The notes beneath the pieces are model-generated. The model was not told where the DNA came from. It did not search any database and was given only the letters and a program-made list of their open reading frames with translations. 64,000 bases of DNA from Moraxella osloensis (GTDB lineage Bacteria; Pseudomonadota; Gammaproteobacteria; Pseudomonadales; Moraxellaceae). Made by a program: the position numbers and the translations under genes. The stretch spans positions 310,001 through 374,000 of the forward strand of contig NZ_CP014234.1 in the NCBI RefSeq assembly GCF_001553955.1. The letters run 5' to 3'. Positions 9,610 to 18,365 of the stretch are shown here, in pieces (position 1 is the stretch's first letter; each line of letters starts with the position of its first letter).

Positions 9610-11373
9610 ATGACCGTTTCAAAACCTTCCACTGATCACCCACGTTGGCAGACCTATCGAAGATTGCTAGGTTATCTCAAGCCGTATTGGTGGGCGATGA
9701 CGCTAGTCGTCATTGGCTTTACCTTAAATGCAGGCACCGAAGTGGGCATTGCCAAGCTGGTCAAATTCATTATTGATGCGATTAATGAACGTGATCAAGC
9801 GCATATCAATCTTTTTCCAGCTTTAATCGTGTTGTTGTTTGTACTGCGAGGACTTGGCTCATTTTTAGGTAATTACTTTAGCGCAGTGATTTCACGCAAT
9901 GTCGTCCATCAGCTGCGTATGCAAGTGTTTTCAAAATTGCTCAGATTACCCAGCCAATTTTATTTGAACCACAATGCCGGTCAGATTTCGGCAAAATTAA
10001 TCTTTGATGTCGAGCAGGTGACTGCGGCGGGTACCGATACGCTCAAAACCTTATTACGCGATGGTTTGACCGTGATTGGGTTGTTGGCGTTTTTGCTTTA
10101 CAGTAATTGGAAACTAAGCCTGTCGTTGTTTGTGGTATTGCCGCCAATTTTATTGTTGGTTGGTAAAGCCAGTAAACGCTTTCGCAAGCTGTCGCGCGGT
10201 ATTCAAAAGTCCATGGGTGAAGTCAGTCATATTACCAATGAAGTCATCACCGGCTACCAAGTGGTCAAAAATTATGGCGGTCAACAAAACGAGCTGACGC
10301 GGTTTAATAACGCCTCTTTAACCAATCTTAAACAAGGGCTAAAGGTGGTTGTGACCAATAGCATCAATACGCCATTAATTCAATTATTGATGGCGTGCGC
10401 GATGGCGGTGGTGGTATGGATTGCGTTAAGACCCAATGTATTAGGCGATACCACAGGAGGCGAGTTTATCGCCTATATCAGCGCGGCAGGGCTACTGAGC
10501 AAACCCGTGCGCTCGTTGACCGATATCAATCAAGGCTTGCAAAAAGGTTTAGCGGCAGCGGATTCTATATTTGAGATGCTCGATGAAGCTGAAGAAAAAG
10601 ACACAGGTAAGGTTGAAAAAACGCTGACCGGTAAAATAGTACTTAACAACCTAAGCGTCACTTTTGAAGATGGCGAACAAGCGCTCAACAACGTAAATTT
10701 GGTGGTCAATCCCGGCGAAACCGTGGCGTTAATTGGTCGAAGTGGCGCAGGTAAAACTACCCTAGTCAACTGTCTGATGCGTGCGCTAGAGCCCACAAAG
10801 GGCAATATTTATCTTGACGATGTCGCTATCGAAGATTTGACATTACATTCACTGCGTAGTCAGATTGCCAGCGTCAACCAACAAGTGGTACTGTTTGATA
10901 CCTCTATCCACAACAATATTGCCTATGGCGAATTATCTAACCGAACCTCGGAGCAAGTGATTGATGCCGCAAAATCAGCCTTTGCGCACGACTTTATCAT
11001 GCAGTTGCCGCAGGGTTACCAATCAAAGATTGGCTCACAGGGTCTGCAGTTATCTGGCGGGCAACGCCAACGCTTATCCATTGCACGTGCCCTGCTGAAG
11101 GATGCGCCTATCTTGATTTTGGATGAAGCCACGAGCGCGTTAGATAACGAATCAGAATTTTATATCCAAAAAGCGCTGGAGCGCGTCATGCATGGCAGAA
11201 CCACCATCGTTATCGCGCACCGATTAACGACCATCCAAAATGCCGATAAAATCGTGGTCATGGATAAAGGTGAAATCATCGAAGTCGGTACCCACGGCAG
11301 TTTGCTAGCGGCGCAAGGTACGTATGCCAAGCTGTATGAGCGTCATTTTGAAGAGGATATATTGTCAAGCTAA
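9610..11373 (+). CDS. msbA: Lipid A export ATP-binding/permease protein MsbA
   Basis: A homodimeric ABC flippase moving lipid A-core to the outer leaflet of the inner membrane. The 587-aa protein has an N-terminal six-TM ABC exporter domain and a C-terminal nucleotide-binding domain. Walker A is GRSGAGKT (376-383), the signature LSGGQRQR starts at ~481, and Walker B is ILILDEATSALD (~501-512). The His of the switch region is also present (VIAHRLTTI). The stop overlaps the lpxK ATG (TAATG). Genetic linkage to lpxK and kdsB supports MsbA over a generic multidrug exporter. Confidence 0.95.
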   Translation: MTVSKPSTDHPRWQTYRRLLGYLKPYWWAMTLVVIGFTLNAGTEVGIAKLVKFIIDAINERDQAHINLFPALIVLLFVLRGLGSFLGNYFSAVISRNVVHQLRMQVFSKLLRLPSQFYLNHNAGQISAKLIFDVEQVTAAGTDTLKTLLRDGLTVIGLLAFLLYSNWKLSLSLFVVLPPILLLVGKASKRFRKLSRGIQKSMGEVSHITNEVITGYQVVKNYGGQQNELTRFNNASLTNLKQGLKVVVTNSINTPLIQLLMACAMAVVVWIALRPNVLGDTTGGEFIAYISAAGLLSKPVRSLTDINQGLQKGLAAADSIFEMLDEAEEKDTGKVEKTLTGKIVLNNLSVTFEDGEQALNNVNLVVNPGETVALIGRSGAGKTTLVNCLMRALEPTKGNIYLDDVAIEDLTLHSLRSQIASVNQQVVLFDTSIHNNIAYGELSNRTSEQVIDAAKSAFAHDFIMQLPQGYQSKIGSQGLQLSGGQRQRLSIARALLKDAPILILDEATSALDNESEFYIQKALERVMHGRTTIVIAHRLTTIQNADKIVVMDKGEIIEVGTHGSLLAAQGTYAKLYERHFEEDILSS

Positions 11374-12476
11374 TGCAACAGACACTACTACAGGCGTGGC
11401 GCAACAAATCCCTCTGGCTATGGTTGTTATTGCCCGTGTCTTGGTTGTATGGATTGGTTTTTTGGCTCAATAAAACTATTTATCGATTAGGGCTAAAACC
11501 CGTTTATTATCCCAACGTGCCCGTCATTGTAGTGGGCAATATCACGGTTGGCGGTAGCGGTAAGACGCCGCTAATCATTGAAGTGGTAACCTACCTGCAG
11601 CAGAAAGGGCTGACGGTCGGCGTCATCAGTCGTGGCTATGGCGGACAAGCCAAGCTCATGCCTTGTATCGTGACAGCAAATTCAAAGCCCAGTGACGTTG
11701 GCGATGAGCCATGTCTGATTGTGCAGCGTACAGGCGTGCCAATGGCAGTCTGCCCAAACCGCGGTCAAGCAATTGAGTTATTGCTTAAGCAATTCCCAAG
11801 CATTCAACTTATTTTGGCGGATGATGGACTGCAACATTTTGCCTTGGATAGGGATGAAAACTGGATTGTCGTCGATGCCGATCGCGGCTTTGGTAACCGC
11901 CAGCTATTGCCTACAGGCTTTCTGCGTGAACCGATTAAACGGCTGTATCAGCCCAATACCACCGTCATATTTCACCAAAGTGATTGGCAGGATGCTCAGG
12001 CTTTAACCCATTTTTCAAATAGCCTAAGCAAAAATTGTCATAGTATATCACCCGATATTCGTATGCGTTTGCTACAAAAACCGCTAGTACCTTTATTTAA
12101 AACGCCTTTATTTAAAACCTATTCGCAAAATAGCTTACCTGCCCAACAAGTGATTGCCATGACGGGGATTGGATTGCCACAGCGTTTTTTTAATAGCCTA
12201 AGCCAATTAGGGTTTGACATCATACCGATCCCATTGAATGACCATCACACTTATAGTTTGCAAGATTTTGCCAACTTGCCAAAGTTACCGATTATCGTCA
12301 CCGATAAGGATGCAGTCAAATTGCGTGTTTTGTTCGGCCAAGGTCATGAGAAAAATGACATTGCAACAACCATATGGGTGTTACCGGTAGAAGCTGAATT
12401 ATCAGCCGCCTTTTATGCGTTAATCGACCAACAAATCGGTAAATTGGTTACCCTTGCTGACAATACTGACAATTAA
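11373..12476 (+). CDS. lpxK: Tetraacyldisaccharide 4'-kinase
   Basis: Phosphorylates the 4' position of the lipid A disaccharide at the inner membrane. The 367-aa protein has an N-terminal hydrophobic anchor (LWLWLLLPVSWLYGLVFWL), the P-loop GNITVGGSGKTPLI (Gly60-Thr65) and GVISRGYGG. LILADDGLQH is the family's Asp-Asp segment. It is slightly longer than E. coli LpxK (328 aa). The excess includes a low-complexity patch around residues 215-255, where the gene carries two copies of the ATAGCCTAAGC word and a 15-bp in-frame tandem duplication (PLFKT twice). Confidence 0.95.
   Translation: MQQTLLQAWRNKSLWLWLLLPVSWLYGLVFWLNKTIYRLGLKPVYYPNVPVIVVGNITVGGSGKTPLIIEVVTYLQQKGLTVGVISRGYGGQAKLMPCIVTANSKPSDVGDEPCLIVQRTGVPMAVCPNRGQAIELLLKQFPSIQLILADDGLQHFALDRDENWIVVDADRGFGNRQLLPTGFLREPIKRLYQPNTTVIFHQSDWQDAQALTHFSNSLSKNCHSISPDIRMRLLQKPLVPLFKTPLFKTYSQNSLPAQQVIAMTGIGLPQRFFNSLSQLGFDIIPIPLNDHHTYSLQDFANLPKLPIIVTDKDAVKLRVLFGQGHEKNDIATTIWVLPVEAELSAAFYALIDQQIGKLVTLADNTDN
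12019..12029 (+). repeat. Dispersed word ATAGCCTAAGC, copy 1 (in lpxK)
   Basis: Exact 11-mer inside the longer AAATAGCCTAAGCAA (12017-12031). It is read in frame as Asn-Ser-Leu-Ser-Lys. Candidate DNA-uptake-type signal; see findings. Confidence 0.8.
12090..12119. repeat. In-frame tandem duplication, 2 x 15 bp in lpxK
   Basis: CCTTTATTTAAAACG and CCTTTATTTAAAACC lie side by side, giving the peptide PLFKT-PLFKT. The period is divisible by three, so the frame is kept. It looks like a slippage product in a tolerant loop. Confidence 0.8.
12193..12203 (+). repeat. Dispersed word ATAGCCTAAGC, copy 2 (in lpxK)
   Basis: Exact 11-mer; the flank is TA-core-CAA, so it lacks the full 15-bp form. Read in frame as Asn-Ser-Leu-Ser-Gln. 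It is the second copy within 175 bases. Confidence 0.75.
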
Positions 12477-12497
12477 AAAACTTGTAGGAAATACACT

Positions 12498-13292
12498 ATG
12501 TTAAAACATTTGGTCATACCAGCCCGTCTAAAAAGTACCCGACTACCCAACAAACCGCTGTTAGAAATTCATGGCAAACCGATGATTCTATGGGTGATTG
12601 ATCGTGCCAATGCGGTGAAATCGGCGGGAATTGCCGATGATATTTTTGTGGCAACAGATGATGATAGCATCGCTAAACTGTGTCAAGACTATGGGGCAAA
12701 TGTCATCATGACTGACCCCAATCATGCGTCTGGCACTGATAGACTTGCTGAAGTAGCCAGGCTTCAGCAGTGGTCAACTGAAGATATCGTGATTAATATG
12801 CAAGGCGATGAACCACTCGTGCCTGCAGGGCTCATCAAACAAGTGACTGAGCTACTGCTACAAAAAAAAGATTGCGTGATGGCGACTTTGGCTGAACCCA
12901 TCCAAAGCGTCGAAGAGTTTTTACGGCCATCGGTGGTCAAAGTCGTCAAAAATGCCCATAAGGAAGCCTTATATTTTAGCCGAGCGCCGATTCCTTGCGA
13001 TCGTCATACAGCATTGTTGACTGACCAGCCAATCAGTCATGAAAATAGCGCGCCAAAAAACGCTTACCGACACCTAGGCATTTATGCCTATCGGGTAAGT
13101 TTGTTACAACAATTTAGTGTTTGGCAGCAAGGCGAGCTTGAGCAGCTTGAATCATTGGAACAATTGCGTATTTTGGAGCAAGGCATGCGTATCGCCATTG
13201 ATATCGCTTCAGAATTGTTGCCGCCCGGTGTAGACACGCAAGAGGATTTGGATCGGCTCAATGAGTTGACGTTATCAGAATTATTGAAATAA
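12498..13292 (+). CDS. kdsB: 3-deoxy-manno-octulosonate cytidylyltransferase
   Basis: Activates Kdo as CMP-Kdo for LPS inner-core synthesis in the cytoplasm. The 264-aa protein opens with the nucleotidyltransferase signature [16 protein letters not shown] (residues ~5-20). It also has [23 protein letters not shown], the YFSRAPIP motif, HLGIYAYR and a C-terminal [12 protein letters not shown]. Length is close to E. coli KdsB (248 aa). The small YcaR/Trm112-like gene often found between lpxK and kdsB is absent. This is the last gene of the envelope operon, followed immediately by a strong terminator. Confidence 0.96.
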   Translation: MLKHLVIPARLKSTRLPNKPLLEIHGKPMILWVIDRANAVKSAGIADDIFVATDDDSIAKLCQDYGANVIMTDPNHASGTDRLAEVARLQQWSTEDIVINMQGDEPLVPAGLIKQVTELLLQKKDCVMATLAEPIQSVEEFLRPSVVKVVKNAHKEALYFSRAPIPCDRHTALLTDQPISHENSAPKNAYRHLGIYAYRVSLLQQFSVWQQGELEQLESLEQLRILEQGMRIAIDIASELLPPGVDTQEDLDRLNELTLSELLK

Positions 13293-13293
13293 T

Positions 13294-13324
13294 AAAAAAG
13301 CCCAAGTTAATCTTGGGCTTTTTT
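13294..13324. terminator. Strong bidirectional Rho-independent terminator
   Basis: The arm AAAAAAGCCCAAG (13294-13306) pairs with CTTGGGCTTTTTT (13312-13324) around a 5-nt loop. T-tracts are available on both strands, so it serves kdsB (plus) and the minus-strand monooxygenase gene that ends at 13350. Confidence 0.9.
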
Positions 13325-13349
13325 GTGGTTTGCGTTTTTAGGGTTTTGA

Positions 13350-14375
13350 TTAGCTATTTAAGCTAAATAAATCAAGCGCTTTCACCAAAGATAATGAGTT
13401 GAGGCGGGCTTGTTGGTCATAAATATTACAAGTGACAATCAATTCATCAGGGCGGATAGTCTCAAGAAAATGGTCAAGTTTTGGTTTGACACTGTCAGGT
13501 GTGCCGACAAACGAAATTGCTAACGACGATTCAACCATGTATTTCTCTGCAGATGTCCAAAAAGCATCAATATTCTCAATCGGTTTTGGCATTTGTGAGG
13601 GTTTACCACGGCGCAAATTGACAAAACTTTGCTGTGCTGAGGTGAATTGGTAAGCGGCTTCCTCATCGGTTTCTGCTAAGAGCAAGTTACTTGCTACCAT
13701 CACATAAGGTTGTTGCAAGTAAGCAGAGGGCTTGAAATTCTCACGGTACAATGTCACCGCTTGCGATAACATCTGCGGCGCAAAATGAGACGCAAATACA
13801 TAAGGCAAGCCTAATGCAGCAGCGAGACTGGCGCCAAATAAGGACGACCCTAAAATCCAGACAGGCACATTCAAGCCATTAGCCGGCATGGCAGTCACTG
13901 TCTGACCATCAAGCGGGTCAAAATAATGCATCAGCTCTTGCACATCTTGCGGGAAGTTTTCAGCATCATTCATGGTGCGGCGCAAGGCACGGAAGGTTGC
14001 CCCATCGGTACCAGGGGCACGGCCGACGCCAAGATCGATACGTTCGCCATACAAAGTGGCTAACGTACCAAACTGTTCTGCGACCACTAACGGCGCATGG
14101 TTAGGCAACATGATACCACCCGAGCCAATCCGTATGGTTGAGGTGTGAGCGCCAATGTGAGCTAGCAACACACTGGTTGCAGTACTGGCAATGCCGCGCA
14201 TGTTATGGTGCTCAGCCAGCCAATAGCGGTTAAAACCTACTTGTTCGGCAGTTTGGGCAACAGTCACCGCTTGCTTCAGCGCATTTTTAGCGTCACTCCC
14301 TTCAGGTACAGGAACAAGGTCTAAAAATGAAATAGGGATTTGTTTGGTCATCTTTGTCATCACTGTAGTTATCAT
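13350..14375 (-). CDS. Luciferase-like flavin-dependent monooxygenase (LLM class)
   Basis: A predicted FMN-dependent oxidoreductase of the bacterial luciferase superfamily, close in style to E. coli YhbW; the substrate is unknown. The 341-aa protein shows the TIM-barrel hallmarks [10 protein letters not shown] (residues ~50-60), [21 protein letters not shown], and [15 protein letters not shown]. Met codons at positions 1, 6 and 9 are all possible starts and none has a clearly placed ribosome site. The gene lies 46 bases downstream of the LysR-type regulator on the same strand, so the two are probably cotranscribed. A link to sulfur metabolism (because the regulator is CysB-like) is only a suggestion. 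Confidence 0.85.
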   Translation of the reverse strand: MITTVMTKMTKQIPISFLDLVPVPEGSDAKNALKQAVTVAQTAEQVGFNRYWLAEHHNMRGIASTATSVLLAHIGAHTSTIRIGSGGIMLPNHAPLVVAEQFGTLATLYGERIDLGVGRAPGTDGATFRALRRTMNDAENFPQDVQELMHYFDPLDGQTVTAMPANGLNVPVWILGSSLFGASLAAALGLPYVFASHFAPQMLSQAVTLYRENFKPSAYLQQPYVMVASNLLLAETDEEAAYQFTSAQQSFVNLRRGKPSQMPKPIENIDAFWTSAEKYMVESSLAISFVGTPDSVKPKLDHFLETIRPDELIVTCNIYDQQARLNSLSLVKALDLFSLNS

Positions 14376-14421
14376 AAAAAGAATAGTAGTCCCTTTATAA
14401 TGGCAAATCCAAAAAAATCAA

Positions 14422-15348
14422 TCACCCAAATTGTTGCTGACAAATATCAATGAAAGCTTTGCCAAAATTACGGATATCGCCATCGACACGGGTGGCTATC
14501 CACGTCACATGTTTTCCAAAAATCTTCGTTGGAATTTTGACAAGATTGCGATAATGCTGACCTTCAAATGCCATTTCAGCAATCGTGCCCACGCCCATAC
14601 CAATACCGACATAGGTACTAATCACATCGGCATCCAAAGCAGTAAGTACGATATTAGGCGTCAGCTGTGCCGCGCTAAAGGCTCTATCAATCGCACCACG
14701 ACCCGTAAAACCGCCGTGATAAGTGATAATCGGATATTTCGCTAAAGTTTGGATATCAATCTCAGTGCGACTCTCAAGCTCATGTCCCACGGGCACAATC
14801 ACATGATGATACCAATCATAATAGCGAATACAGTGTAGATTATCGTGCGCAAGCAGCGATTCAGTTGCGATGCCAATATCGGCTTGGCCTTGTGCCACCA
14901 TATTGGCAATCGACTCAGGGTCAGCTTGATGTAAAATCAGATGGACATTGGGAAATTGTTGTTTAAAGCGCTGTACCACCCAAGGTAACACATAACGTGC
15001 TTGGGTATGCGTCGTGGCAATCGATAACTCACCCTGATGGGGATTTTGAAAATCTAAGGTTAAATTTTCAATCGACCTTACTTCCACAAAGATTTTCTCA
15101 ATATGCGGCAGTAGCAGCTCACCGATAGGGGAGAGACCCACCAATCGCTTACCCTGACGCACAAACACTTCCGCCCGAAGCTGACTTTCGAGCGCGGCAA
15201 TATGTTTACTAAGACTGGATTGACTGGTATGTAATACTTTGGCAGCTTGGCTCAGATTGTAATTATTAATCACAGTCTGCCAAACGGTTTCAAGTTGTTT
15301 GAGTTGGATTTGTAAATAACGTTGATTGATGACAACATTGATTGCCAT
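14422..15348 (-). CDS. CysB-type LysR-family transcriptional regulator
   Basis: The N-terminal winged HTH (LSQAAKVLHTSQSSLSKHIAALE, in two overlapping parts) is followed by a periplasmic-binding-like effector domain. The effector part carries the hallmarks of CysB/Cbl: IATTHTQARYVLP, TYHGGFTGR, IVLTALDADVI, STYVGIGMGVG. CysB proteins activate sulfate assimilation genes with N-acetylserine or thiosulfate-type signals; whether this is the global CysB or a paralogue cannot be told. Compared with E. coli CysB it has about ten additional N-terminal residues, and its 308 aa is a little short overall. It is transcribed towards the LLM oxidoreductase gene and has a possible long leader with an extended -10 promoter at 15629-15637. 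Confidence 0.88.
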   Translation of the reverse strand: MAINVVINQRYLQIQLKQLETVWQTVINNYNLSQAAKVLHTSQSSLSKHIAALESQLRAEVFVRQGKRLVGLSPIGELLLPHIEKIFVEVRSIENLTLDFQNPHQGELSIATTHTQARYVLPWVVQRFKQQFPNVHLILHQADPESIANMVAQGQADIGIATESLLAHDNLHCIRYYDWYHHVIVPVGHELESRTEIDIQTLAKYPIITYHGGFTGRGAIDRAFSAAQLTPNIVLTALDADVISTYVGIGMGVGTIAEMAFEGQHYRNLVKIPTKIFGKHVTWIATRVDGDIRNFGKAFIDICQQQFG

Positions 15349-15511
15349 AAAATGACCTTAATAAAAAAACGAATAAAAAACGAAATAAAATGCTCGCTAT
15401 AAGCGCTTGATTGAACTTAAAAATTAACAAAACTAGGCATTATTGCCATACGTGTATTAGACACTGCGCCTGCCATGCTACTATCGACTGCAGATAAGCT
15501 TTCATTATCAA

Positions 15512-15528
15512 CTATCGTGACATGATAG
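15512..15528. promoter_or_regulatory. Palindrome, possible operator in the LysR-gene leader
   Basis: CTATCGTGACATGATAG is a 17-bp dyad with a single mismatched pair. It lies about 165 bases upstream of the LysR start and about 100 bases downstream of the proposed promoter. It could be a regulator-binding site or a leader hairpin. Confidence 0.3.
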
Positions 15529-15628
15529 GCATTATTTTGCGGATAGCAATCGGGTATTGCATAATTTGCCCCAAAGCCGTTAACAGCTAACAACTGACAA
15601 AAAGGTTGAAAGTCACCGCAGGGTGCCA

Positions 15629-15637
15629 ATTATAGCA
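15629..15637 (-). promoter_or_regulatory. Extended -10 promoter candidate (minus strand)
   Basis: On the minus strand TGCTATAAT matches the extended -10 consensus TGnTATAAT exactly. No good -35 is seen, which is acceptable for this promoter class. Transcription would start near 15622 and reach the LysR gene after a ~270-nt leader. Confidence 0.45.
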
Positions 15638-15864
15638 TATTACCATAAAATCGCAGGTTCAAAACCTAGCTGCTTAAGTCAGGCTTATTTAATAGGCTTA
15701 AAATTTAAAAAATTGAAATATGACAAGTCTGCAGACATTCACTCAGATATCGACGTCTCAGACATCCATAATAATTTTAGTTTGTATAGACCTAGAAAAC
15801 CGCTACAATAGCAAGATTTTAATGAAGTTTTGTGGTAAATCGTGCGTGATGAGTGAGAGGTAAC

Positions 15865-17463
15865 ATGGAAATATCAAAACAACCTGTGGCAAACGACCAA
15901 GCGGCGCTACCAAGCGAAAGCTCAACAGGCACAAAAAAGTCTTGGGGCGAAGCCATCAAAGCCTATATGGACAAGCGCGCTTGGGTGATGTTGCTATTGG
16001 GTTTTTCTTCAGGGTTACCTTATCTATTGATATTTTCTAGTTTATCAATTTGGCTCAAAGAAGCAGGATTTGATATCAAAATTATCACCATGTTTAGTTG
16101 GGCGATGCTCGGGTACTCGTTTAAGTTTGTTTGGTCGCCCCTCGTCAATGCCGTGCCGATTCCGTTGTTAACCAAAATGCTAGGACAACGTCGTAGTTGG
16201 CTAATTGTGGCACAAATGGTGGTCGCCTTTGCAATTTTTATGCTCGGTAGTTTTAATCCCACCAGTGATGTTGTACTTGATTACATGGCATTTTTTGCCG
16301 TGTTGTTAGGTTTTTCAGCGGCGACACAAGACATTGTGATTGATGCTTATCGCATTGAAATTGCTGAAAAATCGCTGCAACCCGTACTCTCTGGTATGTT
16401 TATGGCAGGCTACCGAATCGGTCTGATTGTCGCAGGGGCAGGGGCGCTGTTCTTGGCAGAATATTTTGGCTCGACCAAAGCCACTTACAACTACGCTGCT
16501 TGGCAACAAACCTATTATATTATGGCATCTTTGATGCTAGTAGGGGTTGTCACCACCCTTTTGATTAAAGAACCCACCGTCACCCGTGAGCAGCATGAAC
16601 GCCCGATGTCGGATTATTTTCAACTGTTTTTACTATTTTTAATTTCAGTGATTGCGCTGATTGCCAGTTTTATTGTCATCGGTCATGTGCTTCCAGAGAC
16701 TGAGTCAAAATTTTTGGGCTTTGTTTATGAGAGTACTAAATTTATTGGTGCTGTGGTTATCGCCATTGGTACCGCTTTGGTGTTATTAAAAGCCAAAATC
16801 ATCAAAAAGCAAGTCGCGGTTGACATGTGGGTCGCCCCGATTCAAGATTTTTTCATTCGTTATGGGAAAAAAGCCGTATGGCTGATTTTATTGATAGGCT
16901 TGTATCGTATTTCAGATATTGTGGCAGGTACGACGTCAAACTTGTTTTATGTCAACTTAGGCTTTAGCAAAACCGATATCGCCTTGGCGGTCAAAACCTT
17001 TGGGATGGGGATGTCAATTGTAGGTGGTATTCTAGGCGGCTTGCTTGCTGAGCGTTTTAAAATCATGAACGCTATGTTGATTGGAGCTATTTTAGCGTCA
17101 GCCAGTAATTTATTGTTTGTGATTTTGGCGGGCAAGGGACATGATTTTTTTTACATGTACTCAGCGGTGATGTTTGATAACCTCGCATCAGGTTTAGCAA
17201 GTGCCATTTTCGTCGCCTTTTTATCGGTATTGACCAATATTCGCTTTAGCATGGTACAGTATGCACTGCTTAGTTCATTGATGACATTAACACCAAAGAT
17301 TTTAGGAGGCTACTCAGGTGCGATGGTAGAAACCATGGGATATCCTGCTTTTTTCACTTTTACTGCACTGATTGGCATTCCTGTGCTGTTGTTGATTTAT
17401 ATGGTAGATAAGCATGTGATGAGCCAAGATGCGACAAGAGGCGATAACATCACCCATGAATAA
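15865..17463 (+). CDS. ampG: AmpG-like muropeptide permease (MFS)
   Basis: Probable importer of anhydromuropeptides for cell-wall recycling in the inner membrane. The protein (532 aa from this start) shows GFSSGLPYLLIFSSLSIWLK, GYSFKFVWSPLV, GQRRSWLIVAQ, the AmpG hallmark SAATQDIVIDAYRIE and MAGYRIGLIVAGAGALFLAE, then a second bundle of TM helices. I start at the ATG at 15865, with GAGAGG four bases upstream, rather than at the in-frame GTG 12 bases earlier. The C-terminus overlaps prmC by eight bases. ampG homologues vary in substrate, so the exact solute is inferred. Confidence 0.87.
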   Translation: MEISKQPVANDQAALPSESSTGTKKSWGEAIKAYMDKRAWVMLLLGFSSGLPYLLIFSSLSIWLKEAGFDIKIITMFSWAMLGYSFKFVWSPLVNAVPIPLLTKMLGQRRSWLIVAQMVVAFAIFMLGSFNPTSDVVLDYMAFFAVLLGFSAATQDIVIDAYRIEIAEKSLQPVLSGMFMAGYRIGLIVAGAGALFLAEYFGSTKATYNYAAWQQTYYIMASLMLVGVVTTLLIKEPTVTREQHERPMSDYFQLFLLFLISVIALIASFIVIGHVLPETESKFLGFVYESTKFIGAVVIAIGTALVLLKAKIIKKQVAVDMWVAPIQDFFIRYGKKAVWLILLIGLYRISDIVAGTTSNLFYVNLGFSKTDIALAVKTFGMGMSIVGGILGGLLAERFKIMNAMLIGAILASASNLLFVILAGKGHDFFYMYSAVMFDNLASGLASAIFVAFLSVLTNIRFSMVQYALLSSLMTLTPKILGGYSGAMVETMGYPAFFTFTALIGIPVLLLIYMVDKHVMSQDATRGDNITHE

Positions 17464-18310
17464 CCCAATATCATCTTACAGCATTCAATCATTGTTGGCT
17501 GTACCAAGCACGGTTGAAAAACACATCCGCAAACAGTTGCTGGGTGAGTGTCTTCATGTAGGGCAGACTTATCTTATTACCCATGATAGCGAAATGGTAA
17601 CTGCAGAGATAGCCACTCAATATTTTGCAGCACTAGAGGAGTTGATAGCCGGTAAACCATTCGCTTATGTGCTGGGTAAACAAAGTTTTTGGCAGCATGA
17701 GTTTTTAGTCAATGAGCATACGTTAATACCGCGTCCTGATACCGAGCGGTTGATAGAAGCCGTGCTTAATCACCATAAAAATAGCCTAAGCAAATCAATG
17801 AATATTTTAGATTTAGGCACGGGGTCAGGTTGTATTGCCATCACGCTGGCGGACGAATTTAAAAATTCATCGGTTAGGGCAGTAGACAAGTCGCCTGAGG
17901 CGCTAAGCGTTGCCACACAAAATGCTAAAAGAATAGGGGTTAATAATATCGCGTTTTTTGAAGGCAGTTGGTATGACCCCTTTATGACAGTTAATGCAGA
18001 TGAAAGCAATAAATTTGATATCATCGTATCTAATCCACCTTATATCGATCCCAACGATCCCCACTTGGCAGGCTTAACCGATGAACCCATTAGCGCGCTA
18101 ATCGCGGATAACAAAGGTATGGCGGACATCTGTCATATTGTCAAAACTGCGCCACAATTTTTACAGCCTCAGGGCTTCTTAGCGATTGAACATGGGTATA
18201 ACCAGGGCGAACAGGTTAGGGGCGTGTTTTTGTCAAATGGCTTTGGCGATGTAATAACCGTCAAAGACTATGGGGACAATGAGCGAGTAACGCTAGGTGT
18301 AATAAATTAG
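17456..18310 (+). CDS. prmC: Peptide chain release factor N5-glutamine methyltransferase
   Basis: Methylates the Gln of the GGQ motif in release factors RF1/RF2. It has an N-terminal helical domain (residues 1-80), the IPRPDTERLIEAV hinge, the SAM-binding DLGTGSGCIAITLA and the substrate-binding NPPY at residues 193-196 (SNPPYIDPNDPHL). The C-terminal GYNQGEQVR is the family end. Starting at 17456 gives 284 aa, near E. coli's 277; an upstream in-frame ATG at 17429 is also possible. The start lies inside the ampG-like gene's end, so translation is probably coupled. One ATAGCCTAAGC word lies between the hinge and the SAM motif (NSLSKS). Confidence 0.95.
   Translation: MNNPISSYSIQSLLAVPSTVEKHIRKQLLGECLHVGQTYLITHDSEMVTAEIATQYFAALEELIAGKPFAYVLGKQSFWQHEFLVNEHTLIPRPDTERLIEAVLNHHKNSLSKSMNILDLGTGSGCIAITLADEFKNSSVRAVDKSPEALSVATQNAKRIGVNNIAFFEGSWYDPFMTVNADESNKFDIIVSNPPYIDPNDPHLAGLTDEPISALIADNKGMADICHIVKTAPQFLQPQGFLAIEHGYNQGEQVRGVFLSNGFGDVITVKDYGDNERVTLGVIN
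17781..17791 (+). repeat. Dispersed word ATAGCCTAAGC, copy 3 (in prmC)
   Basis: Exact core inside AAATAGCCTAAGCAA, read as Asn-Ser-Leu-Ser-Lys. It sits in the variable link just before the SAM-binding motif. Confidence 0.8.
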
Positions 18311-18332
18311 TGTACTAAATTAATCGGCTAAA

Positions 18333-18343
18333 ATAGCCTGAGT
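18333..18343 (+). repeat. Degenerate copy of the dispersed word after prmC
   Basis: ATAGCCTGAGT differs from the core at two positions and keeps the A-rich flanks (AAA before, AAAT after). It lies between prmC and the MoeB-like gene. Confidence 0.4.
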
Positions 18344-18365
18344 AAATATGTGAAATTCAACTACT

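Larger units (their letters stand above)
15349..15864. other. 516-base spacer between the LysR gene and the ampG-like gene
   Basis: Divergent intergenic region. Its short ORFs on both strands lack ribosome sites and recognisable similarity. What is visible is a minus-strand extended -10 (15629-15637), a near-perfect 17-bp palindrome (15512-15528) and AT-rich sequence on the ampG side. The promoter for the ampG-like operon was not identified. Confidence 0.5.

Noticed and set aside
15417-15629. A 70-codon minus-strand ORF with a TTG start in the LysR-ampG spacer
   Set aside because: Its start overlaps the proposed -10 element, there is no ribosome site, and no family resemblance was seen.
15651-15680. 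tRNA T-arm-like sequence GCAGGTTCAAAACC
   Set aside because: No acceptor stem or D and anticodon arms nearby; the stem pairing is imperfect.
15623-15811. A 62-codon plus-strand ORF before the ampG-like gene
   Set aside because: AT-rich, no ribosome site, no recognisable motif.
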